From the NCBI GenBank assembly GCA_001801025.1, contig MGWO01000007.1, positions 1,116,001 through 1,180,000 of the forward strand: DNA of 64,000 nucleotides, in the 5' to 3' direction. Position numbers and translations under genes: made by a program. The number at the start of each line of letters is the position of its first letter. Position 1 is the stretch's first letter. This document shows positions 51,228 to 61,384 of this stretch, one piece after another. Source of the stretch: Gallionellales bacterium GWA2_54_124 (lineage in GTDB: Bacteria; Pseudomonadota; Gammaproteobacteria; Burkholderiales; Gallionellaceae). The notes under the pieces are model-generated. The model was not told where the DNA came from and searched no databases. It saw only the letters and a program-made list of their open reading frames with translations.

Positions 51228-52334
51228 ATGCCTGACGTTATTCCGATACAATACATTAATAGTTCACCCGTATCTTCAGGTGAGTCGGTTCAGCGCAGTC
51301 TGATGCATGGGGTCGTGCTGAATGACGCCTTGCACCGCCCGATGCAGGATCTGCGTATCTCCGTTACGGACCGCTGCAATTTGCGTTGCACTTATTGCAT
51401 GCCGCGCGAAATTTTCGATCAGAACCATGTTTTTCTGCCTCGCAGTGAACTGCTGACGCTGGAAGAAATTGTCCGCGTCGCAGGCTCTTTTGTTCGTCTG
51501 GGCGTACGTAAAATCCGTCTGACGGGGGGTGAGCCGCTGATGAGACGCGGGATCGAACAGTTGGTCGAAAAGCTGTCCGCCTTGCGCACCAACACGGGAG
51601 ACAGAGTCGATATTGCCATGACCAGCAACGGCGTGTTGCTCGAAGCGCGCGCGCAAACACTCAAAAATGCAGGCCTGTCGCGCATCACCGTCAGTCTGGA
51701 TGCGTTAGATGACGCGATCTTTCAACGCATGACCGACTCACACTCGTCGGTCGGTTCGGTTCTTGCGGGGATTGTGGCAGCGCAGCATGCAGGGTTGCTG
51801 GTTAAGATCAATATGGTGGTCAAACGAGGTGTGAATGACGGTGAAATCATGCGTATGGCAGAGTATTTTCGCAACACCGGCATTGTGCTGCGCTTTGTCG
51901 AATATATGGATGTCGGCAGCACCAACGGTTGGGCGATAGATGAGGTCGTGCCGGCACGGGAGATCGTCGAAACGATCTCTGCCCGATATCCCTTGGTTTT
52001 ATTGGATGCCAGTTGCACGGGCGAAGTTGCCAGTCGTTGGGCTTATACCGATGGCGCAGGCGAGATTGGTCAAATCGCGTCGGTCACGCATGTTTTTTGC
52101 CATGACTGTACGCGCATCCGGCTCTCAACCGACGGAAAACTGTACACCTGTTTGTTTGCAGAACAGTCGAAGGCCGATCTCAGAGCCCTGCTTCGCTCGG
52201 GTCATAGCGATGAAGATATCGCTCATGCAATTGAAAATTGCTGGCAAAATCGCACTGACCGCTATTCAGAAATTCGCAACGAAGTTGCCGGATTGCCGCT
52301 CAACAAAATCGAAATGTCGTATATTGGCGGGTAA
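51228..52334 (+). CDS. moaA: GTP 3',8-cyclase (radical SAM)
   Basis: CNLRCTYC; C-terminal CHDCTRIRLSTDGKLYTC; ends IGG. Confidence 0.93.
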   Translation: MPDVIPIQYINSSPVSSGESVQRSLMHGVVLNDALHRPMQDLRISVTDRCNLRCTYCMPREIFDQNHVFLPRSELLTLEEIVRVAGSFVRLGVRKIRLTGGEPLMRRGIEQLVEKLSALRTNTGDRVDIAMTSNGVLLEARAQTLKNAGLSRITVSLDALDDAIFQRMTDSHSSVGSVLAGIVAAQHAGLLVKINMVVKRGVNDGEIMRMAEYFRNTGIVLRFVEYMDVGSTNGWAIDEVVPAREIVETISARYPLVLLDASCTGEVASRWAYTDGAGEIGQIASVTHVFCHDCTRIRLSTDGKLYTCLFAEQSKADLRALLRSGHSDEDIAHAIENCWQNRTDRYSEIRNEVAGLPLNKIEMSYIGG

Positions 52335-52357
52335 GCCACACTTATGGATGCACTAGC

Positions 52358-52855
52358 ATGAATGAATTAACACATTTTTCTGAGTCTGGACGCGCGCGCA
52401 TGGTCGATGTGTCCGCTAAACCAGAGTCCCAACGTATGGCGGTGGCCAGCGGCGTGCTGCGTATGCAGGAGGCGACCTTGCTGCGTATCCGCGAAGGACG
52501 CATGAACAAGGGTAACGTGTTGGCGGTGGCCGATGTTGCGGCTGTGATGGCGGCAAAACGCACGCCGGATATTATTCCGATGTGTCATTCGATTATGCTT
52601 TCCGGTGTAGTGGTCGAATTTTGCGACATCACGGAACCTGATGACAGCGGCTGTACTGGCATCAAGGTGATGGTCATGGTTAGTTGCGCGGGGCAGACCG
52701 GGGTTGAGATGGAAGCGCTGACTGCGGCGAACGTTGCACTCCTGACTATCTACGATATGTGCAAGGCAATTGATCGCGGCATGCGTATCGAATACGTGCA
52801 ACTGGAAGAAAAGCGTGGCGGCAAGAGTGGACTCTGGCGGAGGGAAAACCAATGA
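52358..52855 (+). CDS. moaC: Cyclic pyranopterin monophosphate synthase
   Basis: MVDVSAKPESQRMAVASG...IIPMCHSIMLSG...MCKAIDRGM. Confidence 0.93.
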   Translation: MNELTHFSESGRARMVDVSAKPESQRMAVASGVLRMQEATLLRIREGRMNKGNVLAVADVAAVMAAKRTPDIIPMCHSIMLSGVVVEFCDITEPDDSGCTGIKVMVMVSCAGQTGVEMEALTAANVALLTIYDMCKAIDRGMRIEYVQLEEKRGGKSGLWRRENQ

Positions 52856-53091
52856 TAAATGTTTTGTTTTTTGGCCCGGTCGTCGAGCGATTGGGGATGA
52901 GAGACTGTCAAATCCCCTGCGTTGAGGGCATGACATTGCAGTGCTTGCACGATCAGTTAGCAGCGATATACCCTCACGCCTTTGAAATCGTCTGTTTTTG
53001 CGCGGTTAACGGCTGGCAAGTTCGCGACCTTTCGGTCGAGCTTGTCGACGGAAGCGAAGTGACTTTCATGGCCAAGTTTTCCGGGGGATAG
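52852..53091 (+). CDS. moaD: Molybdopterin synthase sulfur carrier subunit
   Basis: 80-aa beta-grasp-like protein ending in FSGG; overlaps moaC (ATGA). Confidence 0.9.
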   Translation: MINVLFFGPVVERLGMRDCQIPCVEGMTLQCLHDQLAAIYPHAFEIVCFCAVNGWQVRDLSVELVDGSEVTFMAKFSGG

Positions 53092-53517
53092 ATGAAGGAC
53101 GCGGTCAGAATTCAGCAGGATGACTTTTCTCAGGATGAGGAAATTAAGGCGCTCAAGGCCTGCTCACTACGCATGGGGGGCATCGCCACATTTGTCGGTT
53201 GCGCACGGGATTTTTCGGCGGGGCGTACTGTGTCGCAAATTAGCTTCGACGCCTATGGCAGTATGGCGCTGTCGGAGATGAATCAGCTGCGACTGGATGC
53301 CATCGAAAAATACAGTTTGCTGGATGCGCGCATCGTGCACCGCCTCTGTACGGTCACGGCGGGTGAAAATATCGTGTTCATAGCGGCTGGGGCCGAACAC
53401 CGGGTTGCCGCTTTGGACGCTTGTCGCTGGATGATAGACGAGCTGAAAGTGCGCGTGCCGATCTGGAAAAAGGAAGTCACGCCAGAGGGGGACGCATGGC
53501 TTACCTCACATCCATGA
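53092..53517 (+). CDS. moaE: Molybdopterin synthase catalytic subunit
   Basis: FVGCARDFSAGRTV...AGAEHRVAALDACRWMIDELKVRVPIWKKE. Confidence 0.92.
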   Translation: MKDAVRIQQDDFSQDEEIKALKACSLRMGGIATFVGCARDFSAGRTVSQISFDAYGSMALSEMNQLRLDAIEKYSLLDARIVHRLCTVTAGENIVFIAAGAEHRVAALDACRWMIDELKVRVPIWKKEVTPEGDAWLTSHP

Positions 53518-53999
53518 AAGTCATCTCCATCGTAGGACATTCCGGTTCCGGAAAAACGACGCTGGTCGAAAAGTTGGTGCGACATTTTAGCCTCCAAGGG
53601 TTGAACATCGCGACGATCAAACACGCACATCACAAGGTGGAGCTCGACACGCCGGGTAAGGACAGTCACCGGTACAAGGCCGCAGGTGCGTCGATGAGCA
53701 TGCTGCTCACGCGAGATGCGTTACAGTTGGTGGCGGATGCGACGAGCGAACGGGAGCCTGAACAGCTGGCCCGTCGCTTCATGAGCGATGCGGATTTGGT
53801 GCTGGCCGAAGGTTTTTCCCATGCGCCGGGTGTCAAGATCGAGGTGATGCGTCGCGCCTGCGGCAAACTGCCGCGCTGCACCCTTGAAGACGGATTGATC
53901 GCAATGGTCACTGATATGGATGAAATTTATCCCGAACTACCACATTTCGGTCTGGAAGATATCACCGGTATCTGTCAATTTATAGTTGAACGCAGATGA
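53514..53999 (+). CDS. mobB: Molybdopterin-guanine dinucleotide biosynthesis protein B
   Basis: MKVISIVGHSGSGKTTLVEKLV...IKHAHHKVELDTPGKDSHRYKAAGA; ATG 53514 overlaps the moaE stop. Confidence 0.9.
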   Translation: MKVISIVGHSGSGKTTLVEKLVRHFSLQGLNIATIKHAHHKVELDTPGKDSHRYKAAGASMSMLLTRDALQLVADATSEREPEQLARRFMSDADLVLAEGFSHAPGVKIEVMRRACGKLPRCTLEDGLIAMVTDMDEIYPELPHFGLEDITGICQFIVERR

Positions 54000-54589
54000 T
54001 TTTGGACTGTACGGCATTGATATTGGCAGGGGGCGAGTCTCGCCGCATGGGGCAGGACAAGGCACGCTTACGGCTGGGTGAGCAAACGTTGTTGCAGCGC
54101 GTCACTGCGATCGTGCAGCCGTTATTTTTTAAGGTCATTGTCAGCACGCGTGAACGCCGCGCCGATTGTGATTTACCACAAGTTTTTGATGCGCCTATGT
54201 ATGCGGGACCATTAGCTGGGCTGGCGGCCGGCCTCGAATGTATCAAAACACCCTGGATGTTTGCGGTGGCCTGCGACATGCCATTTATTACGCCCCGGTT
54301 GATCGAAAATATAGCGTCGCGTCGGGATAATTTCGATGCGGTTGTGCCCGTTTTTCAGGGGTGTCCACAACCGCTGGCGGGATTTTATGCAACGCGAATT
54401 GAGTATGAGTTACGCGATGTGCTGCAGGGCGGCGGTAAAGGGAGTTTGCGCGAACTGCTAGCCAGATTGCATGTATGTTATGTGGATGAGGCTGAAATAC
54501 CAGAGGCGGATCACGCTGCATTTTTCGATCTGGATACGCCGGAAGAGATGAAATTAGCAATGAAGAAAGTAAATCAATGGAACACCTGA
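53996..54589 (+). CDS. mobA: Molybdenum cofactor guanylyltransferase
   Basis: LILAGGESRRMGQDKARLRLG; overlaps mobB (ATGA). Confidence 0.9.
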   Translation: MILDCTALILAGGESRRMGQDKARLRLGEQTLLQRVTAIVQPLFFKVIVSTRERRADCDLPQVFDAPMYAGPLAGLAAGLECIKTPWMFAVACDMPFITPRLIENIASRRDNFDAVVPVFQGCPQPLAGFYATRIEYELRDVLQGGGKGSLRELLARLHVCYVDEAEIPEADHAAFFDLDTPEEMKLAMKKVNQWNT

Positions 54590-55815
54590 AAATCAGCTGC
54601 GCACAGCGCGTCATTTTTGAATGTATCACGCTTCAGGATTCGGAATCGGTTGATTTGGCCATGTCGCTGGGACGTGTGTTGAGCGAAAACATCTTCGCTA
54701 ATCGCGATTTGCCACCCTACGATGTGTCGGCGATGGATGGCTTCGCGGTGCGTAGTGCTGATCTGTTCAACCTGCCGGCGACGCTTGTGATTATCGAAGA
54801 TATCAAGGCGGGCGACATGTCGACGCTAACCGTCGGACGCGGTCAGTGTGCGAGGATTATGACGGGTGCACCGATGCCGCGGGGTGCGGATGCCGTCATC
54901 CGCGTGGAAGATACGCGGGAAATTTCGCATGACACAGTGCAAATCACAATAGCGGTAAAAGCATGTCACGACGTCAGACCTCAGGGCGAAAATATGCGTG
55001 AGGGTGATGTTGTGTTAACTAAAGGCACTGAAATCACACCGGGTGTAATCGGCGTGCTGGCAACGGTGAAGGCCGCGAAATTTTCTGTATACCGGCGTCC
55101 GCGCGTCGCGATTCTGTCCACCGGCAATGAACTCGAGGCAATTGGCGACCCCGTCAATCCTAATAAAATCCCCGATTCAAATACCTATGCGCTAATGGCG
55201 CAGGTGCAAGCACTGGGCATCACACCTGCTATGCTCGGAATCGCCCGGGATGATCCGGCTGAACTTGAACAGTTTTTGAAAATTGGGTTGGAGTACGATG
55301 TGTTGCTGGTCTCGGGCGGCACCTCGGTCGGCGTGCACGACTATGTGCGCCCTACGATCGAAGGACTGGGCGTTGAAATGAAATTCTGGCGTGTGGCGAT
55401 AAAGCCGGGGCATCCGCTGGCATTTGGCAAGACCGACAAAACGTTCGTCTTTGGGCTGCCGGGCAATCCCGTGTCCAGCATGGTGTGCTTCGAAGAGTTT
55501 GTCGCACCCGCGCTGCGCCGTATGATGGGTAATACAAAACAGTACCGCCGTACGGTGACCGCGCGTCTGGCGCATGCGGTCAAGATGCGTCCTGGTCGCA
55601 CCGAATTCGTTCGAGTACAACTCTCAGCCGATGATGCAGGTTACATCGCCAGTTCTACCGGTACGCAGAGTAGCGGTGTGCTGCTGTCAATGGCGCGGGC
55701 GGATGGGTTGCTTGTCTTGCCATCAGCATGTAGCGGGTTTGAGGCGGGTGCGCAGGTCACCGTTCAATTGCTCGATGGCACCGTGTTTCAGGAATGCCCG
55801 GGATTTAAGGAGTAA
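54577..55815 (+). CDS. moeA: Molybdopterin molybdenumtransferase
   Basis: LPPYDVSAMDGFAVRS...SGGTSVGVHDYV...FGLPGNPVSS. Confidence 0.93.
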   Translation: MEHLKISCAQRVIFECITLQDSESVDLAMSLGRVLSENIFANRDLPPYDVSAMDGFAVRSADLFNLPATLVIIEDIKAGDMSTLTVGRGQCARIMTGAPMPRGADAVIRVEDTREISHDTVQITIAVKACHDVRPQGENMREGDVVLTKGTEITPGVIGVLATVKAAKFSVYRRPRVAILSTGNELEAIGDPVNPNKIPDSNTYALMAQVQALGITPAMLGIARDDPAELEQFLKIGLEYDVLLVSGGTSVGVHDYVRPTIEGLGVEMKFWRVAIKPGHPLAFGKTDKTFVFGLPGNPVSSMVCFEEFVAPALRRMMGNTKQYRRTVTARLAHAVKMRPGRTEFVRVQLSADDAGYIASSTGTQSSGVLLSMARADGLLVLPSACSGFEAGAQVTVQLLDGTVFQECPGFKE

Positions 55816-55817
55816 AG

Positions 55818-56360
55818 ATGAGTGTTGCGCGTATCGGTATTTTGACTATTTCGGACCGTGCCAGTCGCGGTGAATATGAAGACCTCGGCGGGCCTGCCAT
55901 GCGCGCCTGGTTTGAGCGAGTATTGACCAGTCCTTGGGAGGCTGTGGCCAGAGTCATTCCGGATGAGCAGCCTCTGATAGAGGCTGCGCTAATTGAATTA
56001 TGCGATCAGGAAAACTGCTGTTTGGTGGTCACAACAGGCGGCACGGGCCCGGCGTTGCGTGATGTGACACCTGAGGCTACCGAGGCCGTATGCGGCAAGA
56101 TGATGCCGGGGTTTGGCGAGTTGATGCGTACGGCTTCTCTAAAGTTTGTGCCGACCGCGATTTTGTCACGCCAGACGGCAGGCATACGCGGCCGCAGTCT
56201 GATCGTAAACCTACCCGGTAAACCCTCGGCGATCGGCGATTGTTTGAATGCGGTGTTTCCGGCTATCCCTTATTGCATCGATTTGATCGAAGGCGCCTAT
56301 CTGGAATCCGATCCTGGGCAATGTAACGTATTTCGTCCTGCTCATGCCAAAAAGCCTTAG
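55818..56360 (+). CDS. mog: Molybdopterin adenylyltransferase (MogA/MoaB family)
   Basis: IGILTISDRASRGEYEDLGGPAM...LVVTTGGTGPALRDVTPEAT...NLPGKPSAI. Confidence 0.9.
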   Translation: MSVARIGILTISDRASRGEYEDLGGPAMRAWFERVLTSPWEAVARVIPDEQPLIEAALIELCDQENCCLVVTTGGTGPALRDVTPEATEAVCGKMMPGFGELMRTASLKFVPTAILSRQTAGIRGRSLIVNLPGKPSAIGDCLNAVFPAIPYCIDLIEGAYLESDPGQCNVFRPAHAKKP

Positions 56361-56372
56361 CGTGTTTCATCA

Positions 56373-57110
56373 ATGAGTTTGCAAGAAGGTATCTTTGCGC
56401 TGCTCATTCTGGTCGCCGCGTTGCTATACTCTTCAGTAGGACATGGCGGAGCCTCAGGGTATCTGGCAGTCATGGCACTGATGGGGGTCGCTCCGGTAGA
56501 AATGAGGCCGGTCGCATTGTCGCTAAATATTTTGGTTGCCATGATAGCCACATTTAAATATTACCGTGCAGGCGCCTTTTCCTGGCGTTTGTTCTGGCCG
56601 CTCGCTATAGCTTCTATTCCTTGCGCATATATAGGCGGCACATTGACGCTGTCCGGGCATCTGTATAAGCCTGTCTTGGGTGTTGTGCTGATTTATTCTG
56701 CCTGGCATATTTTTAGGACGCTGCGCGAACCGGAGCTGCCTGTGGTTGAGCGTCCCGCGTTGTGGGTGTTGCTGTCAGCGGGCAGCGTTCTGGGATTTCT
56801 TTCCGGTTTGACCGGGGTGGGCGGGGGGATTTTTTTAAGTCCGCTCATCTTGTATTATCGCTGGGCGAAGGTAAAAACCGTATCCGGAATCGCCGCAGCT
56901 TTCATTTTCGTTAATTCGATCGCAGCTTTGACGGGGGTGGCAAAACTGGCGCCCACTCTGCCCTCAGCGCTGCCTTACTGGGCTGTCGCTGCGGTCATGG
57001 GTGGGTTGATTGGTGCTGAATATGGCAGTAAACGTCTGGGCAACCCGGTTATTAAAAAGTTGTTGTCGCTTGTGCTGCTCATTGCTGGGATGAAAATGAT
57101 AGCAGTCTGA
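56373..57110 (+). CDS. TSUP/TauE-SafE family membrane permease
   Basis: LLYSSVGHGGASGYLAVMAL...GFLSGLTGVGGGIFLSPLIL. Confidence 0.88.
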   Translation: MSLQEGIFALLILVAALLYSSVGHGGASGYLAVMALMGVAPVEMRPVALSLNILVAMIATFKYYRAGAFSWRLFWPLAIASIPCAYIGGTLTLSGHLYKPVLGVVLIYSAWHIFRTLREPELPVVERPALWVLLSAGSVLGFLSGLTGVGGGIFLSPLILYYRWAKVKTVSGIAAAFIFVNSIAALTGVAKLAPTLPSALPYWAVAAVMGGLIGAEYGSKRLGNPVIKKLLSLVLLIAGMKMIAV

Positions 57111-57433
57111 AATGAGCGGTATTTTGTGGGCCGTTTGTTTTGGCATATTGAAGTCGCAAGCGACGGCCGGCTTGTTGGGCTGATTTTAATGGAATGAAAT
57201 AACAAAACTGAACAAAAGTATTCGATCACTTATGACGGTCTGCTTGGGCCGATCAAGAAGTACTCACACCCTTGAATGGAAGGTCTGTTGCTCAGCAGAA
57301 GGAGAAACTGGCAGCATGAACCCCGCCCCTTGGAAGATGAAATATCGGTGGAACCTCAACTTATTTCAGGTGCTTTTATTCGTGCACCCAATAAAATTCC
57401 CTTTATTTTATTTATTGAAGCTACAATAACCCC

Positions 57434-57730
57434 ATAAGCACACGCTATACATGGAAAGAGACTAAGCGCAAAGCGAATATCGTTAAGCACGGCCTTGATT
57501 TCATAGATGCAGATTTAGTGCTTGAAAGCCAATACAAATACGAAATTGATAGTCCGAGAGGACAGCAAATGCGTAAGCAGGTTTTTTCGTATGTGTTTGA
57601 TGAGTTGACTGTGCTGACATTGGTTTATCAGCCTAGTGAAATACCTCACATCATCAGCTTTCGACACGCCCACAAAGATGAACGGGAGATATATTATGAC
57701 TGGCTCGAAAATGACTACAATGACACTTGA
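57434..57730 (+). CDS. brnT: BrnT-family toxin (start codon uncertain: ATA?)
   Basis: Frame reads (I)STRYTWKETKRKANIVKHGLDFIDADLVLES...RHAHKDEREIYYDWLEND; no ATG/GTG/TTG before the BrnT N-terminus. Confidence 0.75.
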   Translation: MSTRYTWKETKRKANIVKHGLDFIDADLVLESQYKYEIDSPRGQQMRKQVFSYVFDELTVLTLVYQPSEIPHIISFRHAHKDEREIYYDWLENDYNDT

Positions 57731-58037
57731 AGACATGCGTACAGCACGTGAAAGCAGGAAAAGTCAGAGTGATTGGGATCGTGTTCACCGTATGGTGAGC
57801 CATGGCATTGAACCGGCAGAGGATGAAGATTCCCCTAATGCTGCTGCGCTTATGCGTGCTGATCTTGAAAAACGTCGCATTGGTCGTCCTGTTGGTCAAG
57901 ACAACAAGGTTCAGGTTTCAATCCGCTATCACCGCGAGGTTCTTGATTATTTCAAATCTAAAGGCGCAGGCTGGCAGGCGCAAATGGACAAGGTGTTGCT
58001 CGATTGGGTGAAGACGCATTCAGCCAATAAAACCTGA
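57696..58037 (+). CDS. brnA: BrnA-family antitoxin
   Basis: Overlaps BrnT; C-terminus KVQVSIRYHREVLDYFKSKGAGWQAQMDKVLLDWV is BrnA-like. Confidence 0.82.
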   Translation: MTGSKMTTMTLEDMRTARESRKSQSDWDRVHRMVSHGIEPAEDEDSPNAAALMRADLEKRRIGRPVGQDNKVQVSIRYHREVLDYFKSKGAGWQAQMDKVLLDWVKTHSANKT

Positions 58038-58749
58038 ATTCATAGGGCGGCATTCGCCGCCCTAATCACTGCACCCCTGAGCAGCGGGCCATACAAAATC
58101 AGCAGCTGCACTTTTCCGCGTTTTTAATATCTGTGCCATTTTTGCTTTTCTGTCAGGGTCCGCAACCGCACCAGAACTGTTCCACACATCAACATTTGTT
58201 CGCTGTATGCGAGCCTCTTTTTCTGCCTTTTTATCTTTTAACTCATGATGTTTTTGTAGGACAAGACCAGGCAGCGTTTTTTTTGCCTTTAAAATTGCTT
58301 CGCTAAGCTCAGCCGGGGGGATGGTACTTGCCAAATTCGCAGCAGCATCGCGGTCAGCAAGTTATCCCGTGACTGATTGAAAACTGTTTTTTTATTTCTG
58401 GGATCTTTGCTGCTTCTGCTTCCTCTTGCTCAACCTTACCCCCTTGCAAACCCTTAGTGTTGGATTCTCCGGATGTTGTTTTCCCGTCTTTCGGTATCGG
58501 TGTTTATATCAATCTTAAGTGGACTTTCTTTTGCCCACTCCTCAGGGTTTACTAAAATAAGTTTTTTCCCGGCGAGTTGCCCTGTTTGTTTATTTCTCTC
58601 GACTTCATAATAAATGGCACCTATGGGATGACAGTTGTGGGTTAACAGCCTCACGGGCTACACCTTCCACGTGGGTGATAAAAGCACTGGATGGAAAGGC
58701 TTCGCCTTTCTAAAAAAAAGTCAAAGGCAGGTCAGCATCAGCAGTTGTT

Positions 58750-58851
58750 GCAGGAGATCAAAGCGATACCAAGCAGCATGGCAGTTTCAACGGATGGACG
58801 TTATCTGGCGATGAGCGGCGACAAGAAAATTATCGTTTGGCAATTAAAGTA
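58750..58851 (+). pseudogene. C-terminal remnant of a WD40-repeat gene
   Basis: Frame reads AIPSSMAVSTDGRYLAMSGDKKIIVWQLK*, one terminal WD40 blade. Confidence 0.5.
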
Positions 58852-59066
58852 AGCGACTAGCTAAAGCTTATTTATTTTATTCAATGCAGGGAGGTACTAA
58901 TGGCAACGATTCAAGAATTGGCTGCAATGAGCGCTCAAGTTTACAACTAAAATGCAACGGAAGATAGGTTTGTATCAAGCAGGGTGGCATGGCTTTATGC
59001 TTTGTCGTGTCGCAACCAGATTGCGATGATTTTATTTTTCCCTTGACTACCGGTCGACTAATGGGT

Positions 59067-59420
59067 GTCTCGGGAGCGGCACGTCACGCCACTTCGGGAT
59101 GAGTATCTGCTGTACTACATATAGCTGATATTCAAGGAATGATGATTAAATTGGCCGAACAGCTTTCAGCCACTAATCGCGAGCTGGCTGCAGATGATTT
59201 TTATAGATCGAAAATGTTTGGTAAATCACGACCACCGTAAACTATGCGTTCAATCCTGATGACCTCTCCCATGAGACGGAAGAGAATGGCATAGTTTCCA
59301 ACGGTTGCCATTCGTGCTTCCTCGCCAATGTCGGGACGAAGCTGATAGATTAGCGGGTTACGCTGGATGTCGAAAAATTTCGCACGAATGTCCTGAATGA
59401 ATGTAACGGCTCGACGTGGA
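59067..59420 (+). repeat. ~354-bp dispersed repeat copy 2 (contains most of the parE gene, antisense)
   Basis: Near-identical to 18118-18471 in the same orientation. Confidence 0.85.
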
Positions 59421-59494
59421 TTATCCTGGGCAATATAGTATGAGATGTTATCCAGATCACCTTCAACATAGCGTGATAGTTCCAGTTTCATCAT
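59201..59494 (-). CDS. parE: ParE/RelE-family toxin
   Basis: MMKLELSRYVEGDLDNISYYIAQDNPRRAVTFIQDIRAKF...RIERIVYGGRDLPNIF. Confidence 0.85.
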   Translation of the reverse strand: MMKLELSRYVEGDLDNISYYIAQDNPRRAVTFIQDIRAKFFDIQRNPLIYQLRPDIGEEARMATVGNYAILFRLMGEVIRIERIVYGGRDLPNIFDL

Positions 59495-59778
59495 TTTTCG
59501 ATACTTGTACTCTCGGCGATAGCCTGATACTTGCATTCAAGGCGATCTAGCACGTCGTGCGGAGAAATGCCTGGAGTTTTATCATTTACGGCCTCTTGCC
59601 AGACACGACGCAATTCGGTAACGCCTTGCTGGCGCAAGTTGCGTTTGTATGTCCAGTCGCGTAGCGCATCACGAATGACTTCGCTGCTTGATGCATATTC
59701 GCCGGTAGCAACGGCACCACGGACGATATGAACCATTTCAGGTGGCAAGGCAATACTGATTTTTTCGGCGGTAGCCAT
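59491..59778 (-). CDS. parD: ParD-family (RHH) antitoxin
   Basis: MATAEKISIALPPEMVHIVRGAVATGEYASSSEVIRDALRDWTYKR; stop overlaps the toxin start. Confidence 0.85.
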   Translation of the reverse strand: MATAEKISIALPPEMVHIVRGAVATGEYASSSEVIRDALRDWTYKRNLRQQGVTELRRVWQEAVNDKTPGISPHDVLDRLECKYQAIAESTSIEK

Positions 59779-60003
59779 TGGTGTTCCTTTGAGCTTATGG
59801 TAGGAATAATTCATACCATAATAGCAAATCTGAAGAAGGTGACAATAGAAAACGTTACAAAGAATTTAGCTCATGTCACTAATCACTTGCCGGACTTTTT
59901 CCGGATTTGGTTATGCATTTGCAACTTGAATTTTTGAGATAGGCTGCGGCCTGCTGCATTTCGCGTTGTAACGGGGAAAACTATTGGAATGCATACGTAG
60001 TTT

Positions 60004-60125
60004 CCGGAGAATTTTTATTTGAAAAGTCACTTTTTAGTCAAGAGAGAGTGATTTAGACTTATTGCGCGCAAAAGGATTTGTTGATGAAAAACAAGAGAGA
60101 TATAGCAGAGACAGGTACTTGAAAA
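60004..60125 (+). repeat. Degenerate dispersed repeat, copy B
   Basis: Blockwise match to 28047-28190. Confidence 0.55.
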
Positions 60126-61160
60126 TTTGACACCTCAAGTTTTTCCATGATTTAATGCGTACACTTTCGCTTATGTGTGGGGTGCGACTGGCCAACGGTA
60201 AATTGGCTGCGACGGCGTACTGTTGCCTTGTTTATTCAAGATAAGTGTATGAATATCGACGTTTCACATTGGTTAGTCACCAATTTCTATGTAGCTTCAC
60301 GCTACAAATCCGTCCTAAATTCCTACGGGATTTATGGATATCATAACTAAAGTTAGTAGCGGACAACGTCCAGCGAACCCTTGATCTGCCTTTGTCTAGG
60401 CAGGACATTCAATCTGTAATAAATCAAAAGAAAGTAAAGCAATAAGTACCCTCGATGCGGGCGCACTACATCCAGAACCTACATGCACGAAGCCCAATGG
60501 GCTTTTTAGCAGTTGGGTTGGTGGCGTGTTGGTCAGCGCTGTATTGCTGTTCGTCGTTCTGCCTGATCTATGGTCAGGACAAACAGACGTAGAGTGGGAA
60601 ATTTGTATTGAAATCTGGAGGATGAAGTTACATGGATGTTCATGAAGACTATGTAGTTGCTGTATTGCAGTTGTTTCATGCTTCACGTTTCATAGCTTCA
60701 CATGCACCCCTCTTTCGTTAGCGAAAGATTGTGCTCAAATACCTGCGAAGTTAGCCGAGCTAATAAGTATGCGGATTTGGGATAGGGGAAAAAAGGGGGT
60801 CGTGTTTTTATGCGATTGCGTCTAGTGGTGGTAGCTAGATGCACCAAGAGTGACCCGGCGTGTGTGGTAAAGGTTGTTGAATTAACCCTTTGGGAAGGCC
60901 GTTCGAAACGGCATGAAGGTTTGGTGACATTGTCACGTTGTTCAGTTTTGGCAGAAATGCGAACTGAGCCGCCCTTTCCTGAGTAACTTACGTAAAACCG
61001 TGGCGGAAGCCAAAAAAGAACTCTCAGAGATGACTGTAATTTCATCCCGTGGCGACAGGTTATTGCTGCTGATTAGACTGATCGGCAAAAGCTTTTGCAA
61101 TACTGATTTGATGCTGAAATTTTGATTAGGTTATTGATTATTGAGAGGTGAGGTGAATAG

Positions 61161-61280
61161 ATGAATGAGGAAAAGCTGTCCGCCGAGAATGTGGGGATTG
61201 CCGATTACCTGATTCGCCTCACCCATAATCAGCGAAACTGGGGATTCTGCCTGTATCTGCGCAACGTAAATGCTAAGCAC
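61161..61280 (+). mobile_element. IS3-family transposase (orfB) remnant
   Basis: IADYLIRLTHNQRNWGFCLYLRNVNA resembles the IS3 orfB string ...LTHNQRNWGFGLCFLYLRNV...; truncated on both sides. Confidence 0.65.
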
Positions 61281-61384
61281 ACCACTATTCTCCCCCCGAA
61301 TTTTTCTCCCATTTCGGCAACTCTCTTGGTTATTCCCAATTTAATTGCTTGTCATTTGGTAGCTTATAAGCTACATTTATTTCC

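Noticed and set aside
58062-58654. Minus-strand ORFs 58062-58334 and 58454-58654 as a possible split mobilisation gene
   Set aside because: No clear relaxase or known domain motif could be read.
60698-61045. Minus-strand 115-aa ORF
   Set aside because: Low-complexity basic/Ser-Thr-rich translation with no domain pattern; more likely noncoding repeat sequence.
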